Below are positions 8,231-16,369 of a stretch of 64,000 nucleotides of DNA, in pieces (position 1 is the first letter of the stretch; each line of letters starts with the position of its first letter). Below the pieces are notes generated by a model. That model ran no database searches, had not been told where the DNA came from, and saw only the letters and a program-made list of their open reading frames with translations. The stretch is taken from positions 1 through 64,000 of the forward strand of contig NZ_LT821239.1 in assembly GCF_900169525.1 (NCBI RefSeq). Reading direction: 5' to 3'. Source of the DNA: Corynebacterium pacaense. Its GTDB lineage: Bacteria; Actinomycetota; Actinomycetes; Mycobacteriales; Mycobacteriaceae. Both the position numbers and the translations under genes were made by a program.

Positions 8231-9157
8231 TCATGGAGCGGCGGGCGGGAACGGCGGCGACACCGCGCGGAGGAGTTCCGCGTGGGCGGCGGCGATGTCC
8301 ACGGTATCCACGATGAGGGCGTTTCGCGGTCGGCCCCAGTGCCCGCGAACATCGGCGACCGTGGTGCCGCGCAGCAACGGGGAGTCCGCCTCAACGTCCA
8401 CCGTCGCCTCGTAACCGGAGTAGGGGACCGTGTCCAGCGAGATCATGCAGGTGAGAAGGTCATGGATCTGCGCGAGGTAGCCCTCCCCCTGCTTTTCATG
8501 GAACTCGAAATAGAAGCGCAGCATCTCGGGCAGGTGGCGGGCTATGGGGATGGGTCCGAGGGCGTGGATAAGCATGGACAGTGAGGCCGGATCAAGGGTG
8601 AACTGCTCGGTCACACCGAGGGAGCATACTGTGATCGGTGACGTGGCCTGGGCAAATGCTTGCTTCGCCGCGTGTGGATCCACCCAGGTGTTCCACTCCG
8701 CCGTCGGCGTGGTGTTGCCGGGGTAAAGGTAGGCACCACCCATGAGGGCCGCCCCCGGGACAGGGCCATAGGCCGCGAGGTTGGTCGCGGGGCCGGTGAT
8801 GATGTGGCGTAACTGCGCCCCCTTCCATAAGCGCCGCCAATCACCGGCAGGCACCTCCACCTGGCCCGGATCGACGTAGCCGAGGCCGTGCTCCCCGTGT
8901 GTCTCCGGGGTCGTGACCAGCGGAACATGCCGTGGCCCGGGCAATCCGGGGACCACGGGAATCTCGGGCACGCCGCACTGGTCGAGCACCCACCCGGTGT
9001 TGATCGCCGTCTGCTCCACGCCGACATTGCCCGCGGTGGTGGTGGCTCCCACAAGACGGATCTCCCCGCGCTTATGGAGGGCCGCCAGATAGATCAGTGC
9101 GAGAGCATCGTCGATGCCGGTGTCGCAGTCAATGAGAACGTCAGGTACATCAGTCAT
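8231..9157 (-). CDS. Inosine-uridine-preferring nucleoside hydrolase family protein
   Basis: This 308-residue enzyme of the IU-NH family hydrolyses the N-glycosidic bond of ribonucleosides to base plus ribose. The calcium-binding signature is at the start (VLIDCDTGIDDALAL, residues 5-19), and the 'NTWVDPHAAK' block near 155 supplies a further metal/ribose ligand. The ATG at 9157 is chosen because it precedes the metal motif by only a few residues. It overlaps the stop of the upstream ATPase by 8 bp, implying translational coupling. A longer upstream frame is out-of-frame shadow over the ATPase. In this setting it could release purine bases that feed the allantoin route further along the window. 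Two copies of the CCATAAGCG-type motif lie inside it. Confidence 0.85.
   Translation of the reverse strand: MTDVPDVLIDCDTGIDDALALIYLAALHKRGEIRLVGATTTAGNVGVEQTAINTGWVLDQCGVPEIPVVPGLPGPRHVPLVTTPETHGEHGLGYVDPGQVEVPAGDWRRLWKGAQLRHIITGPATNLAAYGPVPGAALMGGAYLYPGNTTPTAEWNTWVDPHAAKQAFAQATSPITVCSLGVTEQFTLDPASLSMLIHALGPIPIARHLPEMLRFYFEFHEKQGEGYLAQIHDLLTCMISLDTVPYSGYEATVDVEADSPLLRGTTVADVRGHWGRPRNALIVDTVDIAAAHAELLRAVSPPFPPAAP
8822..8833 (+). repeat. CTTCCATAAGCG motif, exact 12-mer
   Basis: Inside the nucleoside hydrolase gene, where it encodes RLWK on the minus strand. It pairs with an inverted copy 236 bp away. Confidence 0.7.
9069..9080 (-). repeat. CCATAAGCG motif (CCTCCATAAGCG form)
   Basis: Inside the nucleoside hydrolase gene, reading as LHKR. 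It is in inverted orientation to the copy at 8822. Confidence 0.65.
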
Positions 9158-9866
9158 CGGTAATCCCCACCATATAATCGGCGATCCCGTGGGGATCATC
9201 AAGGAAGTCCCGCAGCGCACGAAACGGGACGGTCGCCTCCACGGGCACGCCGCGCCGGAACGTGGCATCGACGCCGAACTCCCAGATCTCGGCGCCGGGG
9301 AGGGCGAGCAGCACCGGCGAGTGCGTGGCGACGATGACCTGCGCACCCGCCTGCGCCACCGCGTGAAGCTCAGCCAGCAGAGCCATCTGGCGGATCATGG
9401 AGAGGCCGGATTCGGGCTCGTCGAGAAGATAGAGTCCGTTGCCGTGGAAGGCATGCTGCACGACCTGCATCACCGATTCGCCATGGGACATGTGGTGCAG
9501 GTTGGACACCCCCGGCGCGCTGTCACCGTAGTCGGAGGCGACGTTGAAGTGAGACTCAGCGCGAAGAAAGTACCCGTCCATCGGGCGGTTGCTCCGGACG
9601 ACATCAGCGATATCGCGCAAGGGATTCGATCTGCCCGCCGCCTGCGCACCGAAGGGCCCGCCCCGCTCATTGAAATGGCAGCTGATCGCGATGCCCTCCA
9701 ACAGGGTGGACTTTCCCACCCCGTTCTCTCCGGTCAAGATGGTGACCGGGGCACGGAAGTCAAGCGCCCTGTGCTGCTTGAGTACCCGGAACGCCGGGAC
9801 CGTGGCGATCCAGGGTGGGGGAGCCTTCGTCGGGGCGTCGAGAAGCAGGTACCTACGGAGGAACAC
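9150..9866 (-). CDS. ABC-like AAA ATPase, second of a tandem pair
   Basis: This 238-residue P-loop ATPase has Walker A 'GENGVGKST' (about 46-54), signature-like 'MSHGES' and Walker B 'LYLLDEPESGLS', followed by the H-loop 'VATHSPVLL'. It has no membrane partner and belongs to the stand-alone AAA_21/AAA_23-type ATPases of uncertain role. It starts at a GTG immediately after the TAG of a paralogous ATPase, so the pair is a tandem duplication translated in sequence. It overlaps the nucleoside hydrolase start by 8 bp. No substrate or partner is evident. Confidence 0.8.
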   Translation of the reverse strand: MFLRRYLLLDAPTKAPPPWIATVPAFRVLKQHRALDFRAPVTILTGENGVGKSTLLEGIAISCHFNERGGPFGAQAAGRSNPLRDIADVVRSNRPMDGYFLRAESHFNVASDYGDSAPGVSNLHHMSHGESVMQVVQHAFHGNGLYLLDEPESGLSMIRQMALLAELHAVAQAGAQVIVATHSPVLLALPGAEIWEFGVDATFRRGVPVEATVPFRALRDFLDDPHGIADYMVGITDD

Positions 9867-10586
9867 CTACTCATCCCCCACCAGGTAGCCGGCTGTTCCC
9901 CGCGGATCCGCGACGAACTCCCGCGCCGCCTGCACCGCCTCACAGTCCTCGAAATCCACCTCGGTGATGCCATCGTCGGATACCTGAAGAAGCTGCGCGC
10001 CGGGAATCGCCATGAGCACCGGCGAGTGCGTGGCCATGATGATCTGTGAACCTTTTCCTGCCAGGTGATGCAGTTTGCCCAGGAGTTCCAACTGGCGCAG
10101 GATGGACAGCCCAGCCTCGGGCTCATCGAGGATGAACAGCCCCCCTGCCCCGAAACGGCGCTGGACCAGTGTCATCAGCGACTGCCCGTGACTCATGTGC
10201 AGAAAATCATCCATCTTTATGGAACCCGGCGGCTGGCCCAGTGCCTCGTAGAAGCCGGCCATGGTGAACATGGTTTCCCCGCGCAGGAAGAACGCATCCT
10301 CCGGGTTCAAGGCGCGGGTCACGGTGATGCTTCTATAGAGAGAGGACACGGCATCCTCCCTGCCGAACCTCACATGACGCGACCCGCCCGAGGGGTTGAT
10401 GCGCATCGCCACCGCCAACGCCTCCACGAGGGTGGACTTGCCCGCACCGTTGTCCCCGGTAATCACGGTGACCGGACGTGTGAACCGCAACGGCCATTCC
10501 TGGAGGGCACGTACGGCGGGCAGGTCCGCAACATACGGTTCGACGCCGGTGAGGGGGGCGTCGATACGCGCGGCGGTGAGAAACAT
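9867..10586 (-). CDS. ABC-like AAA ATPase, first of a tandem pair
   Basis: This 239-residue paralogue of the following gene has the same motif order: Walker A 'GDNGAGKST' (about 44-52), 'MSHGQS', Walker B 'LFILDEPEAGLS', H-loop 'MATHSPVLM'. Both copies keep every ATPase residue I can check, so neither looks decayed, yet they differ throughout and must have diverged a long time ago. They may form a heterodimer. The ORF begins with an ATG that follows a short intergenic gap shared with the divergent glutaminase gene. The role is unknown; similar proteins are annotated only as ATP-binding proteins. Confidence 0.8.
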   Translation of the reverse strand: MFLTAARIDAPLTGVEPYVADLPAVRALQEWPLRFTRPVTVITGDNGAGKSTLVEALAVAMRINPSGGSRHVRFGREDAVSSLYRSITVTRALNPEDAFFLRGETMFTMAGFYEALGQPPGSIKMDDFLHMSHGQSLMTLVQRRFGAGGLFILDEPEAGLSILRQLELLGKLHHLAGKGSQIIMATHSPVLMAIPGAQLLQVSDDGITEVDFEDCEAVQAAREFVADPRGTAGYLVGDE

Positions 10587-10681
10587 GGGACCAAGGATAC
10601 CGCCCCGTCACAGCGGTGTCAGACACTCTGGAGTAATCTGAGCCGATACTCACACCGCTCAGCAACAGGGGGAGCAGCTCC

Positions 10682-11683
10682 ATGCACCTGGATATTCCCG
10701 ACATCAAGCAGGAGGTCTCCACCGGCTCGCTGCCCTCCCGCGGGAGGGTCGATGAACTGGTGACGGCCGCCTATACGCGCTACCGCAACCACACGGCCGG
10801 GGCAGTCGCCGACTACATCCCTGCGCTCGCCGACGCCGACCCGAACCTGTTCGGTGTCTGCGTGGTCGAATCAGCGGGTGCCACGCACGCCGTGGGTGAC
10901 ACCGACACCCTGTTCAGCATTCAGTCGATCTCCAAGGCCTTCGTCTACGCGCTGGTGTGCGAGGCGTTCGGACACGAGGCCGTCCATAAGCGGGTGGGGG
11001 TGAACAACACCGGACTGCCGTTCAACTCGGTGATGGCAATTGAACTCAATCACGGTCATCCGATGAACCCCATGGTCAACGCGGGAGCCCTGGCCACCAC
11101 CGCCCTGACGCCCGGGTGCACCTTCGATGAGAAGTGGGAGGGGATCCGCGCCACGCTCTCGGACTTCGCCGGGCGAGAACTGGTTGTGGATGATGAGGTC
11201 TACCGCTCCGAATCAGAGACCAACATGCGCAACAAGGCGCTCGCGCGGCTGCTGCAGAGTTACGGGCGCATCGACATTGACCCGCTCGGTGTCGTGGACA
11301 TCTACACCCGACAGTGCTCCCTGTTGGTTACCGCGCGCGACCTCGCCGTCATGGGAGCCACGCTTGCCGACGCCGGCGTCAATCCGCTCACCGGGGAGCG
11401 CGTCGTCTCCGCCCGGGTGTGCCGCGACACCCTCGCTGTCCTCGCTTCGACGGGCATGTACGAGGGATCCGGAGATTGGCTGTTCGAGATCGGTCTGCCC
11501 GCCAAGTCGGGTGTGTCGGGTGGAATCGTCGCCGTGGCCCCGGGCAAGGGGGCCGTGGCCACATTCTCCCCTCCCCTGGATTCAGCGGGGAACAGCGAAC
11601 GCGGTCAACGTGTCATCGCGCGGCTGTCCCGGGCACTCGGCCTCAATCTCTTCGCCTCCTCCGTCCAAGTCGCCACACGTTAG
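10682..11683 (+). CDS. glsA: Glutaminase
   Basis: This 333-residue glutaminase hydrolyses glutamine to glutamate and ammonia. It has the serine-dependent beta-lactamase-like fold: the SxxK catalytic pair is S82-K85 (SISK), followed by the family's 'GLPFNS' and 'PMVNAGA' blocks and the late 'SGVSGGI' segment. The length is about 20 residues over the usual, within the N-terminus. The GGAG sequence ('ggggagcagctcc') about 8 bp upstream supports the ATG. It is followed by a degraded MFS transporter gene 10 bp away on the same strand, so the pair was once an operon. A CCATAAGCG-type motif lies at 10982. Confidence 0.92.
   Translation: MHLDIPDIKQEVSTGSLPSRGRVDELVTAAYTRYRNHTAGAVADYIPALADADPNLFGVCVVESAGATHAVGDTDTLFSIQSISKAFVYALVCEAFGHEAVHKRVGVNNTGLPFNSVMAIELNHGHPMNPMVNAGALATTALTPGCTFDEKWEGIRATLSDFAGRELVVDDEVYRSESETNMRNKALARLLQSYGRIDIDPLGVVDIYTRQCSLLVTARDLAVMGATLADAGVNPLTGERVVSARVCRDTLAVLASTGMYEGSGDWLFEIGLPAKSGVSGGIVAVAPGKGAVATFSPPLDSAGNSERGQRVIARLSRALGLNLFASSVQVATR
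10982..10993 (+). repeat. CCATAAGCG motif (CGTCCATAAGCG form)
   Basis: Inside glsA, reading as VHKR. Confidence 0.6.
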
Positions 11684-11693
11684 GAAAAACACC

Positions 11694-13338
11694 GTGAACA
11701 CTCAAGCTGTACCCCATCACGACGAACACCGTTCCTGAATCCCGATGGTGGGCCCTTTCCTCGGGCAGGTTCTCATGTCATTCAACGTCACCGCGCTGCC
11801 CGTGTCGCTCGGAGGCATGGTGGGGGATTTCGGCGTTCCACCGACGACCATCAGCTCCACCATCGTGGTGTACGGCCTCGCAGTGGCCACGCTGGTGATG
11901 ACCGGCGCGAAACTCGGCCAACGCGTGGGTTGGGTCCTCATCTTCCGTATCGTCATCGTCTCCTTCGGGGTGTCCGCGCCAATGATGCTGCTCTCGCCTT
12001 CGGTGGACTGGGCGATCGCGGGGCAGGCCGTCGCGGGCGCCTCCGCCGCCGTCATCGTCCCCTCACTGGTGGCGCTCATCGCGGAGAATTACCACGGTGA
12101 TCAGCATCGGTGCCCTCGGCTCAGCGCGCGCCATCTCGGGTGTGACGGCCTTTTTCGACGGCGGTGCACCGGGCACCCTCATCGGATGGCGCCCGGTGTT
12201 CGGAATTGTTTTCGTGCTCGCTGTCGCGGTGTTCATCCTAAGCTCCCGGCTCACCTCCGCCAAGGGAGACGCCGGCATCCGCATCGATGCCATCGCCGCG
12301 GTCCTTATCGGCGCAGCCGTGGTCATGCTCACCCTCGGCTTCAACAACCTCAACTCCTGGGGACCCTTCTTCGCCGAGAACGGGGCGCCCTTTGACGTTG
12401 TGGGCCTTTCACCAGCACCCATGCTCATCGTCGCGGGCATTGTCCTCGGTCAGATCTTCTTCTGGTGGACGCGCAGACGCATCGCCCAGGGCAAGGTTCC
12501 GCTGGTGGATCTCAGTGTTCTCGGCCGGGGGAGCGAACGGGCCGCGGTGTACGCCAAGTTCATCGTCGTTGCGCTGGAAGCGGCACTGAACTTCACCATC
12601 CCGCTGTATGTCCAGATCATTCAGGGGCGGACCTCCTTCGATACCGCACTGGCGATGATGCCATTCAACCTCACCGTATTCGCCACCGCGACACTCGTGG
12701 TGCGCTTCTACAAGCGCTACCCACCGAAAACGATCGGCATGTTCGGCTTCACGCTCACCACTGTCGCACTCCCCTGGCTGTCACTGGTGGTGACGAACAA
12801 CTGGGAGACGATCCCGACGATTCTCGGCCTCGTCGTCCTTGGAATCGGACAGGGCGCGCTGGTCATACTCGTTTTCAACGTCCTTGTCACCGCGGCACCG
12901 AAGCATCTGGCCGGAGACGTGGGCTCGATCCGCGGTACCTCTGAGAGCCTGGCGTCCACCGTCGGCACCGCTGTCGCCGGAGCATTGCTCGTGACCATCC
13001 CCAGCACGGTGGTAGGCAAGGCACTCATCGACCACCCTGAACTACCACCCGAGCTCGTCTCCCAGGTTGATCTGGATTCGGTGAACTTCGTGGCCAACGA
13101 TGATCTCCGCGATGTCCTCGCCGCCACCGACGCCAGCCCTGCCCGGGTTGAAGCGGCGGTGGAGATCAACGAGCAGGCGCGTCTCGACGCCCTCAAGCTC
13201 GGCCTTCTCCTCCTCGCCGCGCTCAGCGCCACCGCGATCTTCCAGGCAAGCCGACTGCCGCGCTACCCGCCCGGGGAGATCCCCGATGGGGAGCACAAGA
13301 AGGAGGCTGCGGGCCTCACAGCGCCAGCACAAGAGTAA
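11694..13338 (+). pseudogene. MFS (DHA2-like) transporter gene with a nonsense codon and a frameshift
   Basis: Three pieces make up one transporter. A GTG-started leader (11694-11738) ends at an in-frame TGA, where the context RS-stop-IPMVGPFLG suggests a Trp codon changed to TGA. The same frame then resumes at the ATG 11745 and runs to about 12093. From 12097 the sequence continues in another frame (ISIGALGSARAISGV...) to 13338. Together they would give about 545 residues with many membrane segments, typical of 12-14-segment EmrB/QacA-type drug exporters. The 'AENYHGDQ' to 'ISIGALGS' junction is where the frame changes. Unless sequencing errors explain both lesions, no full protein is made. 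Its 3' end overlaps the convergent DUF1304 gene by 23 bp. Confidence 0.78.
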
Positions 13339-13696
13339 TCACGGCAAACAGGGGAAATATGCCCTGCCTGATTGCCGCAGACCGCTTGTTCGGGCTGGTG
13401 ACCAGGAGCAGGAGTGCTGCGGCCGCCATCGATCCGGCGCCGGCGAAGATGAGCGTGGCGCCAATACTCGTGTGTCCGGTGAGCACCAGGACGATACCCA
13501 CGCCCGCGGATATGGCCAGGAAGAGATTGTAGAACCCCTGATTGAAGGCCATCTCCCGGGTTGCCTGCGCGCCCTCGGGGGTCGTGCCGAAGGTGGCACG
13601 CGCCCGTGGGCCGGTCCATGCGATGGATTCCAGGTAGAAGATGAACACGTGGAGCAGGGCGGCGAGTGCCGCCAGGATGAGGGCGACGGTGAGCAT
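13316..13696 (-). CDS. DUF1304 membrane protein
   Basis: This 126-residue integral membrane protein has four predicted transmembrane helices (about 2-22, 48-68, 72-98, 105-125). The 'FYLESIAWTGPRARATFG' and 'ATREMAFNQGFYNLFLA' blocks are typical of DUF1304. The biochemical function of the family is not established. It is divergent from a TetR gene, and the gap between them contains an inverted repeat that could be the regulator's operator, so it is the likely target of that repressor. Confidence 0.85.
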   Translation of the reverse strand: MLTVALILAALAALLHVFIFYLESIAWTGPRARATFGTTPEGAQATREMAFNQGFYNLFLAISAGVGIVLVLTGHTSIGATLIFAGAGSMAAAALLLLVTSPNKRSAAIRQGIFPLFAVITLVLAL

Positions 13697-13727
13697 GGGA
13701 TCTCCTTGATCCTTATAGATCGCAACT

Positions 13728-13773
13728 TTTTGTAACGACCATTCCGGAGTATTCTGAAACAGTCATTACAAAA
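13728..13773. promoter_or_regulatory. Candidate TetR operator, inverted repeat
   Basis: TTTTGTAACGAC (13728-13739) and GTCATTACAAAA (13762-13773) are inverted copies with one mismatch, 22 bp apart. They sit in the divergent promoter between DUF1304 and the TetR gene. Binding by that TetR protein is inference. Confidence 0.55.
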
Positions 13774-13797
13774 TTTCAACCCCACGAACCGAGGAGC

Positions 13798-14385
13798 ATG
13801 ATGGCGCGGTCCCAGGAATTCGATCACCTCACGGTTCTCAACGAGGCACTGCAGGTGTTCTGGACAAACGGCTTCGAGACGACGTCCGTGCCCACGCTCG
13901 AGCAGGCGACCGGCCTGGCCCGCTCCAGCATCTACAACAGCTTCGGTTCCAAGAAAAAGCTTTTCGACGCCGTGGTCAACCACTACCTCGCCACCATCAT
14001 CCGCCCACGGCTTAAACCGCTCACCGAACCCGACGTCGCCCCGGACGCCCTCATGGACTACCTCGACGGACTGCGGGCAGTGTTCGCTGATGCCACCTCG
14101 TTCGCCGCGGTCAACGGCTGCCTGCTACTCAACTCCGCCGGCGCGCCGATCGGCCACGACGCCGCAATCTCAGCCATCCTCGTCGGCTACAGGAAAGAAC
14201 TGCGCACGGCCATCCACGCAGGCACGGTCGCAGCAGGCTCACGCGATCCGGATCTGACCGCCGACACGATATCGGGACTCGTCATCGCCTCCTTCACCCT
14301 GGCACGCATGTCATCGGCGGAGGCGGCGGCGGCGATCAGCACCGCGCAGGAACTGTTGCGCCGAACTATCCCAGAAACTCCCTGA
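13798..14385 (+). CDS. TetR/AcrR-family transcriptional regulator
   Basis: This 195-residue regulator has an N-terminal helix-turn-helix (about 10-55; 'TTSVPTLEQATGLARSSIYNSFGSKKKLF' type recognition region) followed by a helical ligand-binding domain. TetR proteins usually repress themselves and a divergent gene, which here would be the DUF1304 protein. An inverted repeat in the 100-bp gap fits this. The two adjacent Met codons give alternative starts at 13798 or 13801. The 3' end overlaps the convergent M20 peptidase gene by 20 bp. The ligand is unknown. Confidence 0.88.
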   Translation: MMARSQEFDHLTVLNEALQVFWTNGFETTSVPTLEQATGLARSSIYNSFGSKKKLFDAVVNHYLATIIRPRLKPLTEPDVAPDALMDYLDGLRAVFADATSFAAVNGCLLLNSAGAPIGHDAAISAILVGYRKELRTAIHAGTVAAGSRDPDLTADTISGLVIASFTLARMSSAEAAAAISTAQELLRRTIPETP

Positions 14386-15691
14386 CCACAGCCTCATAGC
14401 CACGGACCGTCAGCTCGAGGTCCTCCAGATACAGAGCCTCATCGTGGGAATGGAGCTGACCGAGCGCCTCCGCGACGGTCCGCTCCCGCGCATGGACGGC
14501 AAAGCCGTAGCCCACGCCGCCGAGCCGGCGCCCGAAGCGCAGGTCCGAGCCACCGGAGGATATGGTGGGCACCACGGTCGCGTCGGGGAAGAAGTCCCCG
14601 AGCACCTTCTCCAGCACGCGGTAGAGCCCCGAATCGGTGGAGCTGACGGTGGCCTCCTCGGAAATGAGGTGTTCGATCTCCACCTCATCGGCCAGATCGC
14701 CGAGAGCGGTGCGCAGCACATCGTCCACGTAATCGTTGGTCTGGCCCGGAAGCGTGCGGATGTCCAACTCAAGATGGGCGTGTGACGGCAACACGTTAAT
14801 CGCCTGCCCCGCGCGCACGACGGTCTGGGCGATCGTCAGGTGCGAGACGGCATGGGCGTAGCGGGCCAGGGCGCCGAAGCTTCCATAAGCGGACGGGTCG
14901 GTACCGTCGAGTAGCGATTGCTCGGTGGCGGGATCGAAGCGGAAAGCGCGGACAAACCCCTGCCAGACATCATCCTTGGCCACGTTGAGGTCGACTGCGG
15001 CGATGCGCCTGGCCACCTCACCGATCTTCACGATGGCACTGTCGCGGTCGAAGGGGATCGACCCGTGTCCCGCATCGCCATGAACGTGGAGGCGTCGTTG
15101 TGCGGCACCCTTCTCACCGACAGTTACGATGACGGCGTCGCTGCCGTCCTTCGCCGGGATGTGTGACCCTCCGGATTCGGAGAGAGTGTTCCTCCAGCTG
15201 AAAGCCTCCGGATGCTCCTCGGACAGCCACTTGGCGCCGAGTCCGCCACGGGCTTCCTCATCGGCGACACCGACGAAGGTCAGCGTGCCGCGCAGGCCGC
15301 CCTCCCGGGCAATCAACCTGGTCACCGCGGCCTGGGCGGCGGTGATAAACAGCATGTCGACGGTACCGCGCCCCCAGATCCGGCCGTCCGAAATCTCAGC
15401 GGCGAAGGGATCCTTCGTCCACTTCGGTGCATCCACGGGCACCACATCGGTGTGGCCGAGCAGGGTGAGGGGCTCGGCATCGGGGTCAGAACCCGGCACC
15501 GTGACAATGATCGAGGTCCGGCCCGACCTCGGTTCCAGACGGGAAATCTCCACACCAGGGGTTCCCGCGAAGAACCGCTCCAAGGTGTCGGCGTTACGCA
15601 CCTCCTGCCCGGAGTCCGGGGTGAGGTCGTTCACGCAAGCATTGCGGACCAGTTCCTTGAGCAGAGTGAGGGTGTCGTCGTATAGCGTCAT
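14366..15691 (-). CDS. M20-family peptidase / dipeptidase
   Basis: This 441-residue zinc-dependent hydrolase of the M20/M25/M40 group has 'LLGHTDVVPVD' (first metal His and catalytic Asp, about 78-88), 'WGRGTVDML' (bridging Asp) and 'VGVADEEARGG' (catalytic Glu and metal Glu). It also has the lid-domain His in 'HVHGDAGHGS'. Members cleave dipeptides or N-acyl amino acids. It lies 12 bp after metI in the same direction, and the linkage suggests that it releases methionine from imported peptides or acyl-methionine; that link is inference. A CTTCCATAAGCG copy sits at 14880. Confidence 0.87.
   Translation of the reverse strand: MTLYDDTLTLLKELVRNACVNDLTPDSGQEVRNADTLERFFAGTPGVEISRLEPRSGRTSIIVTVPGSDPDAEPLTLLGHTDVVPVDAPKWTKDPFAAEISDGRIWGRGTVDMLFITAAQAAVTRLIAREGGLRGTLTFVGVADEEARGGLGAKWLSEEHPEAFSWRNTLSESGGSHIPAKDGSDAVIVTVGEKGAAQRRLHVHGDAGHGSIPFDRDSAIVKIGEVARRIAAVDLNVAKDDVWQGFVRAFRFDPATEQSLLDGTDPSAYGSFGALARYAHAVSHLTIAQTVVRAGQAINVLPSHAHLELDIRTLPGQTNDYVDDVLRTALGDLADEVEIEHLISEEATVSSTDSGLYRVLEKVLGDFFPDATVVPTISSGGSDLRFGRRLGGVGYGFAVHARERTVAEALGQLHSHDEALYLEDLELTVRGYEAVVREFLG
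14880..14891 (+). repeat. CTTCCATAAGCG motif, exact 12-mer
   Basis: Inside the M20 peptidase gene, where the complementary strand reads through as SAYGS, a different frame from the other copies. Confidence 0.7.
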
Positions 15692-15703
15692 GTGCTTTAG
15701 CTC

Positions 15704-16369
15704 CTAGTGCCGTGAGCGGGCAGCCAACCAGTTGCCCAGCGATTGAATTCCTTGAACAACAATGATGAGGATGACCACAGTCGCAACCATCGCCACCGTG
15801 TCAAACTGCTGGTATCCGTAGGAGATCGCAAGATCACCCACGCCACCGCCACCGATCACACCCGCCATCGCGGTCGCGCCGATGAGCCCGACACAGGCCG
15901 TGGTCATGGCGAGAATGATCGAGCTCTTCGCCTCGGGAAGGAGGAAGTAGCGGATCGTCTGCCACAGCGAGGCGCCCATCGACGCCGCCGCCTCGAGGAT
16001 GCCCACGGGCACCTCGAGCAGGGAATTCTCGATCAGGCGCCCGATGAACGGCGCGATATAGATGGTCAGCGGAACAAGCGCCGCCGTCGTGCCTATGGAC
16101 GTTCCCGAAATGAAGCGGGTGACCGGCACGATGGCGACCATCAGAATGACGAAGGGAAGCGAACGGACAATGTTGACCACAACGTTGAGCACGTTGTAGA
16201 TCACCGCATTGGGCCTGAGCCCACCCTTGCGGGTCAGTACCAGGACCACGCCGATCGGGATGCCGATGAGGCAGCCGAGAAACAATGAGATACCCACCAT
16301 GTAGATGGTTTCACTCAAAGCATCCAGGTACTGCTGATTGGACACCCTGGTATCAAAGAGTTCGGTCAT
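15704..16369 (-). CDS. metI: Methionine ABC transporter permease MetI
   Basis: This 221-residue inner-membrane permease of the MetNIQ importer has five or six transmembrane helices. The cytoplasmic EAA-like loop 'EAAASMGASLWQTIRYFLLPEA' (about 124-145) docks onto MetN. The typical 'NVVVNIVRSLPFVILM' block is present in the N-terminal half. The ATG overlaps the metN stop by 4 bp (ATGA), so translation is coupled. The operon order is metQ-metN-metI-peptidase. Confidence 0.93.
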   Translation of the reverse strand: MTELFDTRVSNQQYLDALSETIYMVGISLFLGCLIGIPIGVVLVLTRKGGLRPNAVIYNVLNVVVNIVRSLPFVILMVAIVPVTRFISGTSIGTTAALVPLTIYIAPFIGRLIENSLLEVPVGILEAAASMGASLWQTIRYFLLPEAKSSIILAMTTACVGLIGATAMAGVIGGGGVGDLAISYGYQQFDTVAMVATVVILIIVVQGIQSLGNWLAARSRH

